DNA of 64,000 nt from NCBI GenBank assembly GCA_032173965.1, contig CM063284.1, positions 64,168,863 to 64,232,862 on the forward strand, in the 5' to 3' direction. Positions 46,840 through 61,008 of this stretch are shown here, piece after piece. The notes under the pieces are model-generated. The model saw only the letters and a list, made by a program, of their open reading frames with translations. It ran no database searches and was not told the origin of the DNA. Positions within the stretch are counted from its first letter, which is position 1. Each line of letters begins with the position of its first letter. The DNA comes from Sitta carolinensis. Taxonomy: Eukaryota; Chordata; Aves; Passeriformes; Sittidae. A program made the position numbers and the translations under genes.

Positions 46840-48290
46840 GATTTATCATAAAGTGATTCAGAATGGAAGGGACTTTGGGAGGTCTGAGGTCCCTTATGTC
46901 TTTGTCCAGTCAGACCTTAGAAAATCCCCATGTGGAGACTGCACAACCCATCTGGGTAATCTATTCCACTACCTAATTATTCCTGTTGTGTCATTTTTTT
47001 TTTCTTCCTTCTATCTGACCAGCTCCACCCCTGCTCATTACAGCCTTAGTCTCTCATTCTTTGGCAGAAAGCCCAGCCCTATCTTCTCGGTAACCTCCTC
47101 TTAGGAACTGGAAAATAGCTGTTCTCTTCCATAGGCTGAACAAACCCCAGTGCCTCACCCTCTCCTCACAATTCTCATGCTTCAACCTGCAGCCATCCTG
47201 CTGACCCTTCAGTGGAGTCGTTCAAGTCTGCCAGCAGCTGTCAGTACAGGGAGCCTCTAGACTGGACCCACTATGCCAGCTGTGGTCTAATTAGTGCTGA
47301 GTAAAACAGAATAATCAATCTCCTTGATCTGCCATCTGTGCTCCTGTTAGTACACTCTGATGCACTTTCACTGCTGCCAGAGTTTACCACTGACTCCTGT
47401 TCAGCCTGGCCCAAGCCAGAGTTTACCACTGTTCAGCCTGGCCCAAGCCAGAGTTTACCACTGTTCAGCCTGGCCCAAGCCTCCTATGTCCTTTTCAGCA
47501 AAGCAGCTAACCAAACTGTGGGGGGTTAGTCCACCTGAGATAAAGAACACTCCATTTACCGGGACTGAACTTCATGATGTTCCTGTTGGCCTAGTCCTCT
47601 GGCAAGGGTAAATCCTTCTGAATGGCAGGCCCGATCTCTGGCATATCAAGTACACCCTCCATTAAGTATAATCAGTCCTCAGACCTGACTGCACTGCATC
47701 CCATCTCTTTCTCCAAGTCATTCATAAAAGTATCAGACCAGCCAGACCCCAAAGAAACTCCACTGTAATCAGTGAAGACAGAGCATAAGCCCTTTTGACC
47801 AGTGATTCAGTTGGTTTTTTTGCCTAACTATCCATTTGAAATTGGATACCAGGATTCTGTGGGAGACTACATGGAAAGCCTTCTAAACTTAAAGTAGACA
47901 ATGTTGTCTTTCCCCTCTTTGACAGATGAAGTCACCTCATCACAAGAGACAATTAAGTTGGTCTGGCGTGATTTACCCTTGCATCCATTGCTGGATGTTC
48001 CAAATCACCACATTCTCCTTCATGTGCCTGGAAACTTCTGCCAAAATGGCTTGTTCATGATTGTTCAGTATTTCCCTAGTTGTCATGTATGCCCTTTTTC
48101 TGAAGATGGGTGCATCATCTGCTTTTCTGCAGTCACAGAAGACCTCCCCAATCTCCATGACCATTCAGTGATGATAGTAAGCAGCCTCAGAATGACAACA
48201 TCCTTGGATGCAGCCCATCAGGTCTCATGGGTTTATGTGGACTGAGCTTCCTCAAGAGGTCCCTGAATCAATCTCTTTCCACACCTGGCA
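46840..48290 (-). mobile_element. Long degraded CR1 LINE copy (3' part of ORF2 and 3' UTR)
   Basis: Read left to right this is the reverse complement of CR1. It opens with the 3' UTR (ggaagggactttgggaggtc, then gaacaaaccccagtgcctcaccctc). It proceeds through landmarks such as gtggtctaattagtgctgag, gaacttcatgatgttcctgt and cagtcctctggcaagg to ctgtgggagactacatggaaagcc. On the minus strand that last piece is the reverse-transcriptase KAFDTVSH region, now mutated. The far end (gcagcccatcaggtctcatgg) is also CR1. Stops and indels are frequent, so it is inactive. The strand is fixed by the reverse-transcriptase segment. Confidence 0.88.
47378..47480 (+). repeat. Minisatellite, three copies of a 32-bp unit inside CR1
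   Basis: The unit cagagtttaccactg + ttcagcctggcccaagc occurs at 47378-47416 (with a 7-base insertion, actcctg), 47417-47448 and 47449-47480. The last two copies are identical. Local tandem duplication after CR1 insertion is the simplest origin. Confidence 0.95.
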
Positions 48291-51200
48291 GTTTTTTGGT
48301 CCTTGAACCCTTCCTACAAGCAAACTGACATTACTAAAAACGTAAAGGTCAGGACACCTTTTTACATATAGTAATTGAACTGGGAAGCAGTGAAATAGCT
48401 GCTCAGATCCAGTTGATGGATTTGTAATCTTTAGGACTACTTAACATTTTAGTGTCAGTCCAAGCCACTAATGACGAAAAGGAGTCACCACCTGATTTCT
48501 GAAAGAAGGCTGTGTGAAACGCATGGCAGTCTTAGCCAGTTCTTTGAGGAATGGGGGGATGTTCATACAATCTTCATGCTGAAATTCATCACTGCAGCTG
48601 TCATTCTTACTGTGACTTCAGCAGAAGCACAGGCTTGACTGCAGAATTCAAGCTGCTCTTTCTCCACAAAAAGGATCTTTTTCATCTGCAAAATAAGGGA
48701 GTAGTGAAATTGAAGTGATAGAAAAGATTTTTCCTGGTCTTGGGGTCAGAATTCATTTCACTGTGGATGACTATGAAACTCCAGAACTGGAACACTCACT
48801 AACATCCTGGCTTGATGCTGTCATGGTTCATAACGAGTGCTTCAAGCCTGGCTGCTGAGTAGTGTTGCTGAACTGCCTTTTGCAATCTGACCTTAAGATC
48901 TGAGACGTTGAAGAGCACACCGTAGTGCTCTTTCTGCTAAGAAGCATGTAAACACCCAGCAGGGAGGTGAGTAGAAAACAGTAAAAGCCATTTTCTACCC
49001 TGTTCTATTTCTTATTCTGGTCTTGCTCCAAGGGGTTTGCCTGGAGGACATAGTATCAAGTAGGCATCAAAATCAGAAGTCCCTCTGAAGGAAAGGCAGA
49101 GCATACTGATGGCACACTAACCTTCTCTTTGATACAGGATGAAGAAAGCATCTTTTCCCTTCTGATGCATGCCCCTGACAATGTCCTTGGGCCTTCCCTG
49201 CCTCCATCTGGATGTGACAGACACCCCAGGGAGGGGTGTGAAGGGGAATGCTTGCTGCCCTGGAGGGGCAAAAATAGGAGCAGAATAAAAGTTTATGACT
49301 CAGCTTATAAAGGTCAATTGCATGCTGAGTCTAACTTGACAGAATAAATAACGTCAGCAAAAATGTAAATGTGTGAGCTCTACTAGCAAACAGCTTTGGG
49401 CACACATGAACACTAAAGCTTGCTTTTGATAAATGAGTAGCTGAACAGACCTTTGTACATAACATACAACTCAGTAACACCTCACATACAAGAAATGCCA
49501 ACAGTTCATATTACCAGGACCAAAATAAAATAACAGAAATAGCAGCACATAATTATGAAATATGTGAAGACTCAGAAAAAATGTTAACATTTTACTTGAG
49601 AGATGGCATATATGAAAAAAAATTCCTCAAAACACGATTTCCAGTTGAGGTTCCAAAACCTTCAAAAGAGTTTCTGTACTGAAAGGTGACCAGCACTGAG
49701 TTTCTTGCAGAGGGAGAGAAGTTGAAGCTAGGAAACATTGCTAAGGAATGTGTAGATTAAAAATGGTATAATACCTTGAAAGGTTACAATCATGACCTGG
49801 CTGCTAGAATTGCAGTTTTTCCTAGTATATTTATTTTCTTGTTGTCTAGTGAACATAACTTGGCATTGCTAGACTTCATTGACTCTAATTTTTCTTGGGT
49901 TTTTCAAACATGTAGAAGGACCATATTAGGATGAAAATAATGATGCAACCACTCAAAGCCCCTCTTAGTCTTGTTGATCACATGCTTACCCATTTTAAAC
50001 TGAGCAATTCCCTAGATATGCTCAAACACTTGTGAGAAAGATCACTCTGTTTTGAACCTATGTTTCAGTTCTAAAAAGCCTGCATATGTTTAAAAATAAC
50101 ATGGTTATGTGTGAATTTACAAAATGCTTGCTATGACTGATGATTGGACTTTGGGGGCTTGTTTGCAGATACTTTTATCCCTCCAAAATACAGTAAAATT
50201 ATGAGAAAAAATAAGATTGACGTAATGTCAAAGAATAAGGAGAAGACTCCGTGACTGCATTCAAACATGCAGATGTGCACATAGAACAATTATCATCTTT
50301 TCTCAATGTAAGGTAAATTAGCTCTGGAATATTTCCCAGTTCCATGTGCCAATTTTGCTGAGATAAGCCATGAATTTGGACTAGCTTACACTATCATTAT
50401 TTTTTACCTAAACAGTCTGGGAATAGGGAGGAACCCACCAAAGTCCGTTTCATCACCAAGCATCTGAATGTCAAAAGATGCTATCCGAATTTATTGGTGA
50501 GAAGTCTCTGACATATATATAAATAATCCTTAGCTCAGTATCCTCATGTTAATCTTTGGACCAGACTTTACAGAATTCTGTTCTCTACCTGTGGCTATTG
50601 TGGGTGATTTGTTCTCCACTCCTTTACAGGGCAAGGGCTCTTGCAGCTGCCCGTCACTTCCTTCTTAAGACTTAAACTGGGTAAAATAAGAAAACCCCAT
50701 TGTCTTTCACCTCAAAATTTACAAAATCTGGAAAAGTCTTTACAAAACAGCTCTTTCTATCTGCATCTCATCTTCTTCTGAACATGATGACTCCATTTGA
50801 ACCTGAGGAAGAGGTGTCCAAAGACCAAAACTGACAGAGCTAGGTCATAAGCAGAGCTCAGTGAATCCATCAGCTGTCATGAGGCTATTAAAAGAGTTTT
50901 TTCATTGCACTTGCCAGGACATGAATCAATCTTTACAACATACTTGAAGAACAGAACACGTTTCTATCCAGCAATGCAGGTAAGGGATTTTGCCACCCTG
51001 TGAAAAACTTGGACTTTTGTTGTTTTGTTGATGATGATGATGTTTTTTGGACTTGCAGTAATGACAAAAATAAGCTCAAGTTTAAAACCCTGCACTAAAC
51101 AAAATTGTCTCCCAGAACAATAACATTGGAAAATTAAAAAAAAAAAAATATTAACCCACTCCTATTTTTTAAAGTAATAAATTGCTTAAAAGCAAAATAT

Positions 51201-54200
51201 CCCTGCACTTAGAAGTAAGAAGAGTAGATTGTTTTTGTTTTATCCTGACAAGAACCAGTAGAATTGAATGGCTTTCAACAAACATACCACTGCATATTCC
51301 AACTGCTTCAAAGGGAAGGCTGATTACTTGCTCAAGGCCGTGGATACTATGATGTTGCCAAAAATTGGGATTCCCTGGCTACTTGTTCAGACATCTGGAA
51401 TTCATCTCCTAATTTGATCACTAGTAATATTTCTGAATGAAGATAGAAATAATGGAAGTCTAGAGGAAAACTTTGTTTTCACTGAGGGTAGGTGGACAAT
51501 TTGAGAACCACTGAATCATTTAGGTTAAGTAAAGAATTTTAAGTTCATCAAGTTTAACCATACTATTTTATGCAGACAAGTAAACATGGGTAAGAACAAC
51601 CCAAGCATAACAAAGCTGAAACACCAGCTTTTTTTTCATATAATGGTCAAAGCTTTCTTAAGTTATGGACACTCTCAATTAAAATGTAATTTCTTCATCA
51701 CAATAGCAATGAAGGACCTTAAAAGTGGGCTGCTGTCTTTGTCTAATATGCTCTCTTCCTAGCCTTGGAAGATGGTAAGTAGCACATTAGTGGAATAAGG
51801 AATGTTTATAATTTCTTTTTCAACATATGGTTATAGAATAGTGTGCATTCCTTTATATGAATTTATGTTATGAGCACTATTTAAGGAAAATCTGTTATTC
51901 ATTAACCAAGGCTTAGGCATCACAGTATATAAGTTTATGTGCCAATCTTTCTTGATTTTCATCAGTATTAGCTTTTTCTCCATTAGAGAAAAAGCTTTAT
52001 CAACTAAACTCTTTTTCTCATTTTGTGTAAAGTGAAGCCTTTCACTAACCTGAGCGCCATCATCATTTATACTGGTTTTCATGTAAGAGAGAGTAAAGAG
52101 TTCTCCAGGCTTTGTTCTCCTGTAAATGTCACCAGTTCCATGTACACTACTGTGTCTTGAAACTGGTTTTCCTCTGACCTTATCAAGAAGGGCTGTCTAC
52201 TCCAACAACACCTGGGATCTTGCCAAAAGAAATCAGAATCTAACAGAGAGTTCTGAGAACAGCAGCTGAGTGTGAAAACAGAAGCGTGCCCACCAGCCTT
52301 CAGAGGGCTGGTGTCAGCAGGGAACTGCCCCAAGGCGGCTGCAGTAGCTCAGCCGAGCGAGCCCCTGAGAAGGGCACACCACGGCCGAAAGGCTTTCTTT
52401 GCGTGGATGCATCGGTCGAGCTTAGTAAAGGCCAGATAAAGGGCAAAGAAAGCAGCACTGCAGTGCCTTTCTGGGGAAACAGGTCTTGGTACCCCCTAGA
52501 ACTTCAAGAATGAAGCTGGCTTCAAAGGTCTTGTGTCTTGTCTTCATTATAGTGGAAACTGTATGAAGCGCCTTGGTCTGGACAACAGCAGTGCTGTTTG
52601 CCAGTTGTTCTCTAAGAATACATATTGGCAGAGATCCAGTGTGTGGAGGAACCTCAAGGAATCTGGCTTTTCCTAAATGCAGGGAATAGCAGTATTAGGC
52701 AGAAGCAGGCACCGTCTCTATTACATTTAAGATATGGTTTATTTGAAATGTGGCTGCACTGTATTAATGATCCCTTGTTTCAGCAGGACAGCTGGGATGC
52801 TGACTGCCACAGCCATTGCTGCAGAGAGAACAGAATAGCAAGCTTTGGGCACAATCAAATGAGCCTTGACATCTAGCCAGGGCCCAGACTGAAAACAGAA
52901 TGCATGAATATGCCCTGAGAGAATTGCAGGAAACCAGAGAGGTTTGCTTCAAAGGAGTAAAAACTACAATCTGCTTGGTGATATTGAAAGTACAACTAAT
53001 TGCAAACATTAAAAGATTTTAATGGATTCTCAACATTTATTGTGGCATTTAAGGTGATTATGAAGATGGTATCATTGTCCGGCGATGAAAAGCTAAGAGG
53101 AGATACTCCATGGATACTGGATGAGAACAAGGGAAGTTATTGCCCATTCGTTGACCTCTGGGGACAAAATCATAAATATGCCAACATGAAAAGAAATTGT
53201 CTCTTGGTGGGATGTTCTTCAATCTAAGCAGGTTTACTTAAAAAGTCTCAGGTTCTGTCAGTCATACACATAAAAGATCTAATGACACTGACTTTTAATT
53301 CTTAATTCAGCAATGATCTCAAGAAAAAAACTATTTAACTGCACTGCTCACTTATCCTGGTATATTCAGAAGATTATTGGTGTTTGCAAGTCTATCTGGA
53401 TACCCCAGAGAACAAATATGAGGGCCTTGTTGTGGAGCAGAGCAAGCAGTATGCAAACCCTTCAAGCAGCTTTGTGTTCTACCAGGCACTGACCAGCTCT
53501 CAAATTTATAGAATGAGAACAACTCGTAACACCTGTTGTGGGTTTAGTGGAAGAACAATTCTGCTGTTCAATTTGATATGCTAGAAAGAAGAAAAGGGCA
53601 GGAACACGTTCATGTTTCTGATGAAGGGTCCTCTTCAGATAATGACTTGGTGTAGAGGAGAGGAGGGGAAAAAGAAATATTTAAGTGACGCTCAGTTTAT
53701 TTCCCAGAGTTTGAAGCAAATCATCAGTGGTGAAATTTCACATGTTCTCATTTTTGAGGAATGGTATAAAGCACGTCATCTTGGGATTGTTTGAGAAATG
53801 ATGTTTTGAGTAAGATCACTCAAAGAGCAGAATGTGTGGAAGTCATGACAAATACAAAATGGATGTATCATGATCTATTTAAATGGAGCTGCCTAACCAC
53901 ATCCTAGTTTGTAGATTTCACAGCAGCTTGTCTGGATATACAGGTTCATGCGCCTGCTGCAGAAGGTCCTGCAAATTCAGTCTTTCCACCACTACCTCAT
54001 TTTAATTAAAAATATAACTGAACAAAACATTTTTCCTTCTGCAACTGGACTCCTTCATTCTCAAGGTCTACAGCTACATGACTCTGGGCAGCTTTCCTGG
54101 GGGGAAATTCCCCTAAGTTACAAGGTGATGGAAGCCACTGACAAAGACCTTCTTAAGCTACAGGCTGGAAAGCAAGTGTGCAGAAAGTGGAGTGATTTCC

Positions 54201-57200
54201 ACTACCAAAAGCAATGCACTGAAGAAACCTAGCTGGACAGTTCCTCCCCCATTATTTCTCAAATCCACTATCTCACTTCTTTTCAGATATGTGCACCTGC
54301 ACTCATTCCTCAATTTTTATTTTTTTTTTAAAGCAGAGCCCATCTATATTTACACTGGAACGTAGAATAATAAATTGCCTAGACTGCTGCTAGTAATGGA
54401 GAAAATAAAAAAGGGAAATTTCTTATTCCAAGAGAATAATTTACACAAGCATAAAACATGCAACACTACATCTTTTATGTAGGATTTCTTGCAAGTTTAT
54501 GCTTCTGTTTAATTGTTCCTCTTAGAGGTATATAATGGCAAAGGATTCCAAAACAATAGATCTTATTTTAAGAGATACAATCAAAAGCTTTCGGGTGACT
54601 GAAAATTTAATTTAAATGCTTTCTTTGAAAACAATTAATTTGCACCATGAACATGGTTTTTTTCACTCAGTCCAAGTATTTTTCTCTTTGCCAGACAAGC
54701 ATAACTTTCCCTGACTGGAAAAGGGAAAGTGCTTCCTGTGCTTTCTGTTTCATTTAGTATTTTATTGTATTGGATTGTAATACTTTGACCTGACACTATT
54801 ATTTTCTTTGATTAAAATTTTTAGTATAAGCTGCATAATGAATTATATTTCAGCAATAAAAAGTGGTAATTATTCAGATGTCTTTAAAAAAGGCTCATTC
54901 TAGTATATTTTAATATGCAGTTTTATACTCTCTCCCTCTTTCAATTTGCTCTACTATTTATCACTCTGTGAGTCTATTTTCATGCCCTTCAAAACTGCGG
55001 CTTGCTCTTCCTGGACACAACAGTGTGCTTCAGGCAGCATGAAAGATATCAAGAATTTGATGCCTGAAGATGGCTTTGTTGTTGTAAAAAAATTATTAAC
55101 TATCTCCATTCTCTTTAACTTGCGTTGCATCCTTCTCTCAGTCTGCTATTTTTTTCCTCTCTCAGGCTTCAAGCTGAGACTATGCACTCTAACATTTTCT
55201 AGTTCATTGGAGGTCATTAGCAAACAGCTTCAGAGAAGTTAGATGGCATGTTTGCTCTTTTCATGTTGCTGTATTAATCTATTAAGGTCTTCTCCTGTAC
55301 TCTTTTTCTCACATGAGCTCCTTGTACCTTATGATCCTTGGGGGAAAAGTACATGCATACTGTCTCTTGCTTTCACAGCTGATAAACAGCAGACAGAGTT
55401 TCAAAGGTAAAGAACATGCTATTCTATCAGATATTGGCATATGTCTTTACATCACTGATGCACACACCTCAACCAGATTCAAATATGTGATCACATAAAA
55501 GTAAACTATAAATTATGTATATGGTAAAATACATACAAAAATACAGTTGCAAGTATAATGCATAAAACCTTGAAAATCTGTGTGTTTTTAAAGCTTACTT
55601 TCCAAAGTCACCATGTTCTTACTACAAACTTGGTTTAGACCATGCCACACTCCAGAAGCAGTTCATCAGCCCTATCAAGACTGCCAACTCCTCCAGCTAG
55701 TCCTCTGTAATACAAAGACATCTAAATCTTACAGGTCCTACCCAGAATGACACTTGGAGCTATTTTGGACACCTGTGCATTTCCTTCACAGAAAATTATG
55801 TTCAACCAAGAGGTTTTCATGTTCAGAATAACAGGCAGGGAAAGTCTTAATAAGGTGAGGAGATATAAAAATAAGCAGTTAAAATATTGGCCTAAGAGAC
55901 CATAGACAAACAAACAGTACAGTTCAGAAACACTGATATTTTGTGGAGGAAATGTCTAGAATCAAAAGGTTAAGAAGAAGAAGAGGCAGAAAAGGACACT
56001 TGGATTCTGAAGAAAGACATGTGAAAGCAAGAGGAAATAGGAGCAAAGAGAGAAAAACCCTAAGTAATTAATTTGCTGATTCGATAATTAGAACAATTTG
56101 CATATCCATCCCTGTTTCAGAGGCTTTGAAATTCTGTTTTTCTCCAGCTGTTTTTCTTATAATTTTGGCATGTTTTCTCATCACATGCAACCGTTTAGCT
56201 CTCAAATGCTCTCGCTAACAGACTGCTGGCACCTTTCAGCTGCTCCCAGGCCTTCTCTTTTAATCTCCCAGCTGCCTCTCTTACCCCTCATAACGCCACT
56301 GGCCTACCCGATTTTTTGAAAATTGTTTCCAGCTGCCACATTTGGTGCTCTAGATATTTTCCATTCTCTCCCCCAGAATACAGTATTTTGTAGTGTTTCT
56401 GTGAGCTGGTGGATGACAGCAGATTTCCAAAGCCTATTTCTACCCTAATAGAAATCTCATTCGAGTCCTTTTGGTATTTTCATGCACCAAACTGAAATTT
56501 TTATTTTTTGCTGTTAGTGAATGCTGGGAAGCTGAGAGGAGGAGAAGAGCATGGTGCTAAAATTCACCAAAGTGGTAAAAATACAATGAACTAGGACTAG
56601 AAAATCAAATCTTACCTCTTGCTGTTCCACAGATCTCATGTATCTTGTTTCTCTCTTCTCGTAGAACCCGTCAAATCTCTCACACTGCAACACCTCTAGA
56701 AGAAATTTCAGGTCATTTCAGCCTACAATTTGGAATCATTAGCCCAACAGCATCCCAAATCCTTACACTAGTCCTGCAGACTGCGGCCTCTGGAATGGAC
56801 CTGGAACAGGCTCTATGTATAGTTAAGAAACATAGTTTGGTACATGTGAATCCTTTGACTTTCATGGTCAAGCAAAAAACTTTATACACAGATTTCTCTT
56901 AACTGTGTAAGAGACAGTTTAGACACATCTGGTGGTGATTCTTATGCATTCTTTTGCACTTTAGAAAGCAGGTAATGCTTTCATGTAGAATGGTTTGTAA
57001 AATTTTGTTCCAAACTTATATGGTTATAGGAATTGCCATCTAATTAAATGTACTCAAAATTAAATTTCAAAGCTATTTGTCTTCCTTTTTTTCCACATTT
57101 GGGCAAAAGTAAAATTAAATCTGGTCATATGAGGCACTTAAAAATTATGAAATCCAAACTGGATTTTAGCAATGCCATTTGAATAAACATGCTTGAATGT

Positions 57201-58229
57201 TCAGAAAATAATGGTAACTTTAAAACCCCAAAGATCTTATCTGCATATCATTTAAGTTTCTATGTGTTCCTTTTTATTCAAGACCTTTTCTTATCCAGAT
57301 AGAAGCTCAGATTGAGCCATGGGAGAGGTCTGGGTGAGGAATCTCTGTGCAACATGTGTCCACTGTACCCAGATGAGCCAGGACAAAATGTGTTTGCTTC
57401 CAAAACTTGTTTTGAAATAGGTCATGAACTCAGAACACCCATTTTTAAACACTGCACCAGGCTGCAGAACAAGACACATGTTTGGTGTGGTCCAAGAAAG
57501 GAACCCTCCTATACCATGGTGGAGGAAGGATCCTCTCTTCACTTTCTTCCACTCCCCTCTCTCATAGCACAGTGCTGTGGTTTAATTCTAACTGGAGACT
57601 AACTGGCCAAAACCAGGACACACAGGAAGAGGAGAAGGAATTCTGGACCTGTGTGCTCATTCTAAAACTGTTAGAGGGAGAAAGGAACCATATTATGAGG
57701 CCTTGAAAAACACTAAGAAGAGCTTTCAGCTTGATTTTAAAAACCAGCCAGGTCCCTACAATAGTCAGTAGAGAATCAACCATAGAATTGGCAAGTTCAA
57801 GTAGAGGAGAAGAGAGGTTTTTAACAGACTCACAGACATTTTCATACTCTGACAGTTTCCCTCCTAAAGGGTCTAGTGGTCTTCTCCACAGCACAACGAA
57901 ATTATGGAGAGCTCTCTTTTAGAGAACTTTGTATTTTGGGTCTTGTGGTCTTTTCTTCAGATCAGATGGTTTTAAGAAAGTGCACTAACAGATGTTTTTA
58001 AAAGCACCTCAAAAGTCAAAAGAGCTGTGAGATCTTCGCAAGACATAAGATTGTTACCAGACCTGAGAACAAAAATCCCAGGTTCCTTCCCAGTTTGATT
58101 TTTAATGCTTGCAAAATGCTTCTCTGGTATGTGGTAAATAGGTATGATTCGTGCTGACAAAATTGAAACAGAAATCGATATTGATACAGTAGTTAATATT
58201 TGGAAATAATAAAACAGTTAAAAGGTGTA
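48291..58229. other. Downstream non-coding DNA
   Basis: Ten kilobases of AT-rich sequence with no recognised exon, RNA gene or CpG island. It includes a GAT triplet run (about 51028-51042) and A-rich tracts (51136-51149, 54318-54330). Open frames are all under 111 codons and without features. The next gene expected from vertebrate synteny (CAP2) does not begin here. Confidence 0.65.
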
Positions 58230-58830
58230 ATGCCAAGAAAGGGAGAGGAGGGGTTCCACCCCCCCTTTTTCCCTGCAGATGTTCAAGGCAGGAAAAAGCA
58301 AGAGATAACAGTTACTAAAAATTAACAGAAAGAAGGGAAAATCTGTTTGGGTCCCAGGAAAATGTTAATTATATGAGATTTATTGCTTTGATGCTTAATT
58401 GGCTTACATTATGATTTATGATTTAATTGGCTGACATTATGATAGTTTTGGCTTACATTATACCAGCTTGGTGCACATTTGTAACCCACAGGTGAATCAA
58501 AGGACACTGAGGAAGAGGAGAGGCCTTCATCAGAGACGACCCCCAAAGAGTGGTGCAACCACCTCAAAGAGTGGTGGAGCGTGCGTGGTGAAGGTGGTGA
58601 TGAGGGCGGAGGTAGAAGTGTGATGAATGGAAAATGGGAGGAGATGATATTGACATATGGCATAGAAGGGGGAATTTTCGTTTGGCAAGCTTATAGGTGA
58701 GGTGCCAGGGGTCCAGGGACCCTGCACTTCGTACCCCACGGTTATTATTTGCTTATGTGCTATTATTGGAACCAAATTATCCCTTATTTTAACCAAATTA
58801 TATTGTCAATATTTCAAGTGTATCTGATTT
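58230..58830 (+). mobile_element. Probable solo LTR or LTR fragment of an endogenous retrovirus
   Basis: A compositionally distinct block starts with a purine tract (aagaaagggagaggagggg) like a retroviral polypurine tract, followed by C-rich sequence. It holds short direct repeats in what would be U3 (ttaattgg/ttggcttacattat at 58395-58465) and a G-rich middle with aaagagtggtg twice. It ends near a cttcgtaccccacgg segment that I associate with bird LTRs. No gag, pol or env coding is present. The borders and the family are uncertain. Confidence 0.45.
58395..58465 (+). repeat. Three short tandem copies of a TTGGCTTACATTAT-type unit
   Basis: Copies begin at about 58399, 58427 and 58448 (spacing 28 and 21). 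They share ttggct[t/g]acattat. They lie in the left part of the LTR-like block and resemble U3 subrepeats. Confidence 0.85.
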
Positions 58831-60870
58831 TATATATTTTAAGATACTCAATTAAAATTGCTGTTATCTTTAATATTGTTTGGGTTTTTTTGATGATGGG
58901 ATAATTGGGCAAATATAACAGGTAAAAAGAAAGGAATTTGCAAGTCAGCTCATGAAATAAAGGAGAACCATATTCCACAATTAACTAGGCCATCGCCTAG
59001 TACACATAGTTCTCCATTCCTGCTAAGTACTCTCAATATTCTAAAAAGAACCCTATAAATTAGAAATGTCATTATTTGGAATAGACAAAGCTGGGGTTGC
59101 CTAGTTCCAAAGAAACCAAATATGCTGACCATGACACAGCACTCTGAACTTTCCACATGAGATCACTAGATATCTTTGACAGTGAGAAATGAGAATGGGA
59201 TTACATATTCAGTATACAAAACACAGAATCACTTTCTATATCTAGGCTGCATCAAGTTAAATGGCAAGAAAGGGTTTAAGTACTTCTTAAAAAAAGAGAA
59301 ATATATACATCCTGCTGTTCCTGTAATTAATAAGACAAGCATTAGCAAATAATGCTGAATGCTACATTTCTCTATCTTACCTTTATCAGCACTGAATACT
59401 GTAGTCTGCTGCAAAGCAGAAAAACAGAAAAAAAATTGAGAGTCACCCCACAGGTTTAACTTTACTCAAGAAAATAATTTTCCTAGTCCTGCTCTGTGGT
59501 CAAGAGACAGACCTCTGAGTTATTGTCAGAAGGATCCTCTTTCTTCTGCTTGTAAAAGGATTCAAAGGGGACTAGCTCACCTAAGGTAAAGTTTGCATCT
59601 GTAGTGTTATTTTCTCTATGTAAAAGGTTTTATGCTGATTTTTTTGTTGGTTTTTTTAATAGAAATAGAAAACAGTGATTGCCTAATTTTGCCTCTGATT
59701 AATACTGAATTAAATCCTAAAGACAGTTCCTATAAAAATCACAAAAGCAATATAAAAACACAATACATTTGAATGTATTGCATCAACAGCAACTCTACTG
59801 CTAACTCACTATCAGGCTGATAGACCCTTAACTATGATATCAAAAAGTGGTGTCTCCAATAGAGAGACAACAACATAGTTCTTTAAAGCAAACAAAAAGG
59901 TCAAAGAGAAATTAAAAATGGAAGGAACATTAGCACCACACTTTTCATCATTTGAAACAAAGTTTTGTCTGGAAGAAAACCATTGTATCAAAATCCTGTA
60001 AGTACGTAATCCAATTAAATTTTCTTTTATGAGGGCAAATGGAAGTGCACAGTGGTCACCAAGTGCTTAGTGAGAACTATATTTTTGATTTGATTATTTT
60101 CAAATCTACTAGTAAATTGAGTGTCAGCATCTAGTTAATAGAGCTGACACATTGGGGATGCTGTACAATGTTTACTTTACATGTGATACGTATTCCCATG
60201 TAGCTTTTGCAAATGAACTTTTTGTAATTCTCTAAAAGCCATGGACTGTAAGTTAAGAACAGATGCCACAGATGCAACAGACTTGAATCCCTATCATCAA
60301 ATACTAAGGTATGAAAGAATTAACTGAATATAGTAAAAAATATCACACAGTTACATATTGAATTTATCTGACATATGCTGTGGAATACCAAACACGTATG
60401 TAACACATTCACTTCATGCATGCAACATGTATTTCTAGATATTGGTTATTTTCTTTTAATCAACAAATCATTTTATTGCTGACACAAAGTTGCTTGTTTT
60501 CGCTTACACGCATAGTGCAGAACATAGCTGGGTAAAAGAAAAAAGTCTTTTCTGCGTAGCCTTTTCCTCAATATTTCTTCTTTGTTGTGTTGCTCAGTGT
60601 GTCAGCTGTGTTCAGTCACTTCTGCTCACTGTGGTGTGAACACACAGGCATGCATCTGTGTGCGGACTGAGAGCCAGACAACATGTGGAACACCAAAGAT
60701 GTGCTTGCCAGGTAACTAGCACAGGTGGAATGTACAAAACTGCAAACATGAACACTTCAGATGACTGTGTGCATGAGTTTCAAATAAACTCAGTGTCCAT
60801 AGGCCAGGTTTTGTCTTTGTGTAACTTCCACTGAGTTTATCTTGTGACATGTTGTTGTGGCTGTTGTTCA
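58831..60870. other. Downstream non-coding DNA
   Basis: AT-rich sequence with no recognised gene or repeat family. Only short open frames occur. Confidence 0.65.
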
Positions 60871-60875
60871 AAAGA

Positions 60876-61008
60876 GGAAAAAAAAAAAACAAAACAAAAA
60901 ACAAACAAAAAACCCCAAATGAAAACCCTGGTAGAAAAATACGGCTTTTTTTTTTTTTTTTTTGTTTTGTTTTTTGTTTTTTGTTTTTTGTTTTTTTTTT
61001 TTTTTCTT
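60876..61008. repeat. A-rich / T-rich inverted tract
   Basis: An A-rich arm (60879-60912, A runs with single C) and a T-rich arm (60946-61005, T runs with single G) are imperfect reverse complements about 35 nt apart. The C interruptions of the first arm pair with the G interruptions of the second. A long hairpin is possible. It may also be two expanded simple repeats in a region prone to assembly error. Confidence 0.8.

Noticed and set aside
57570..57660. ctgtggtttaattctaactgg segment, faintly LTR-like
   Set aside because: Only a few words match memory; not enough for a call.
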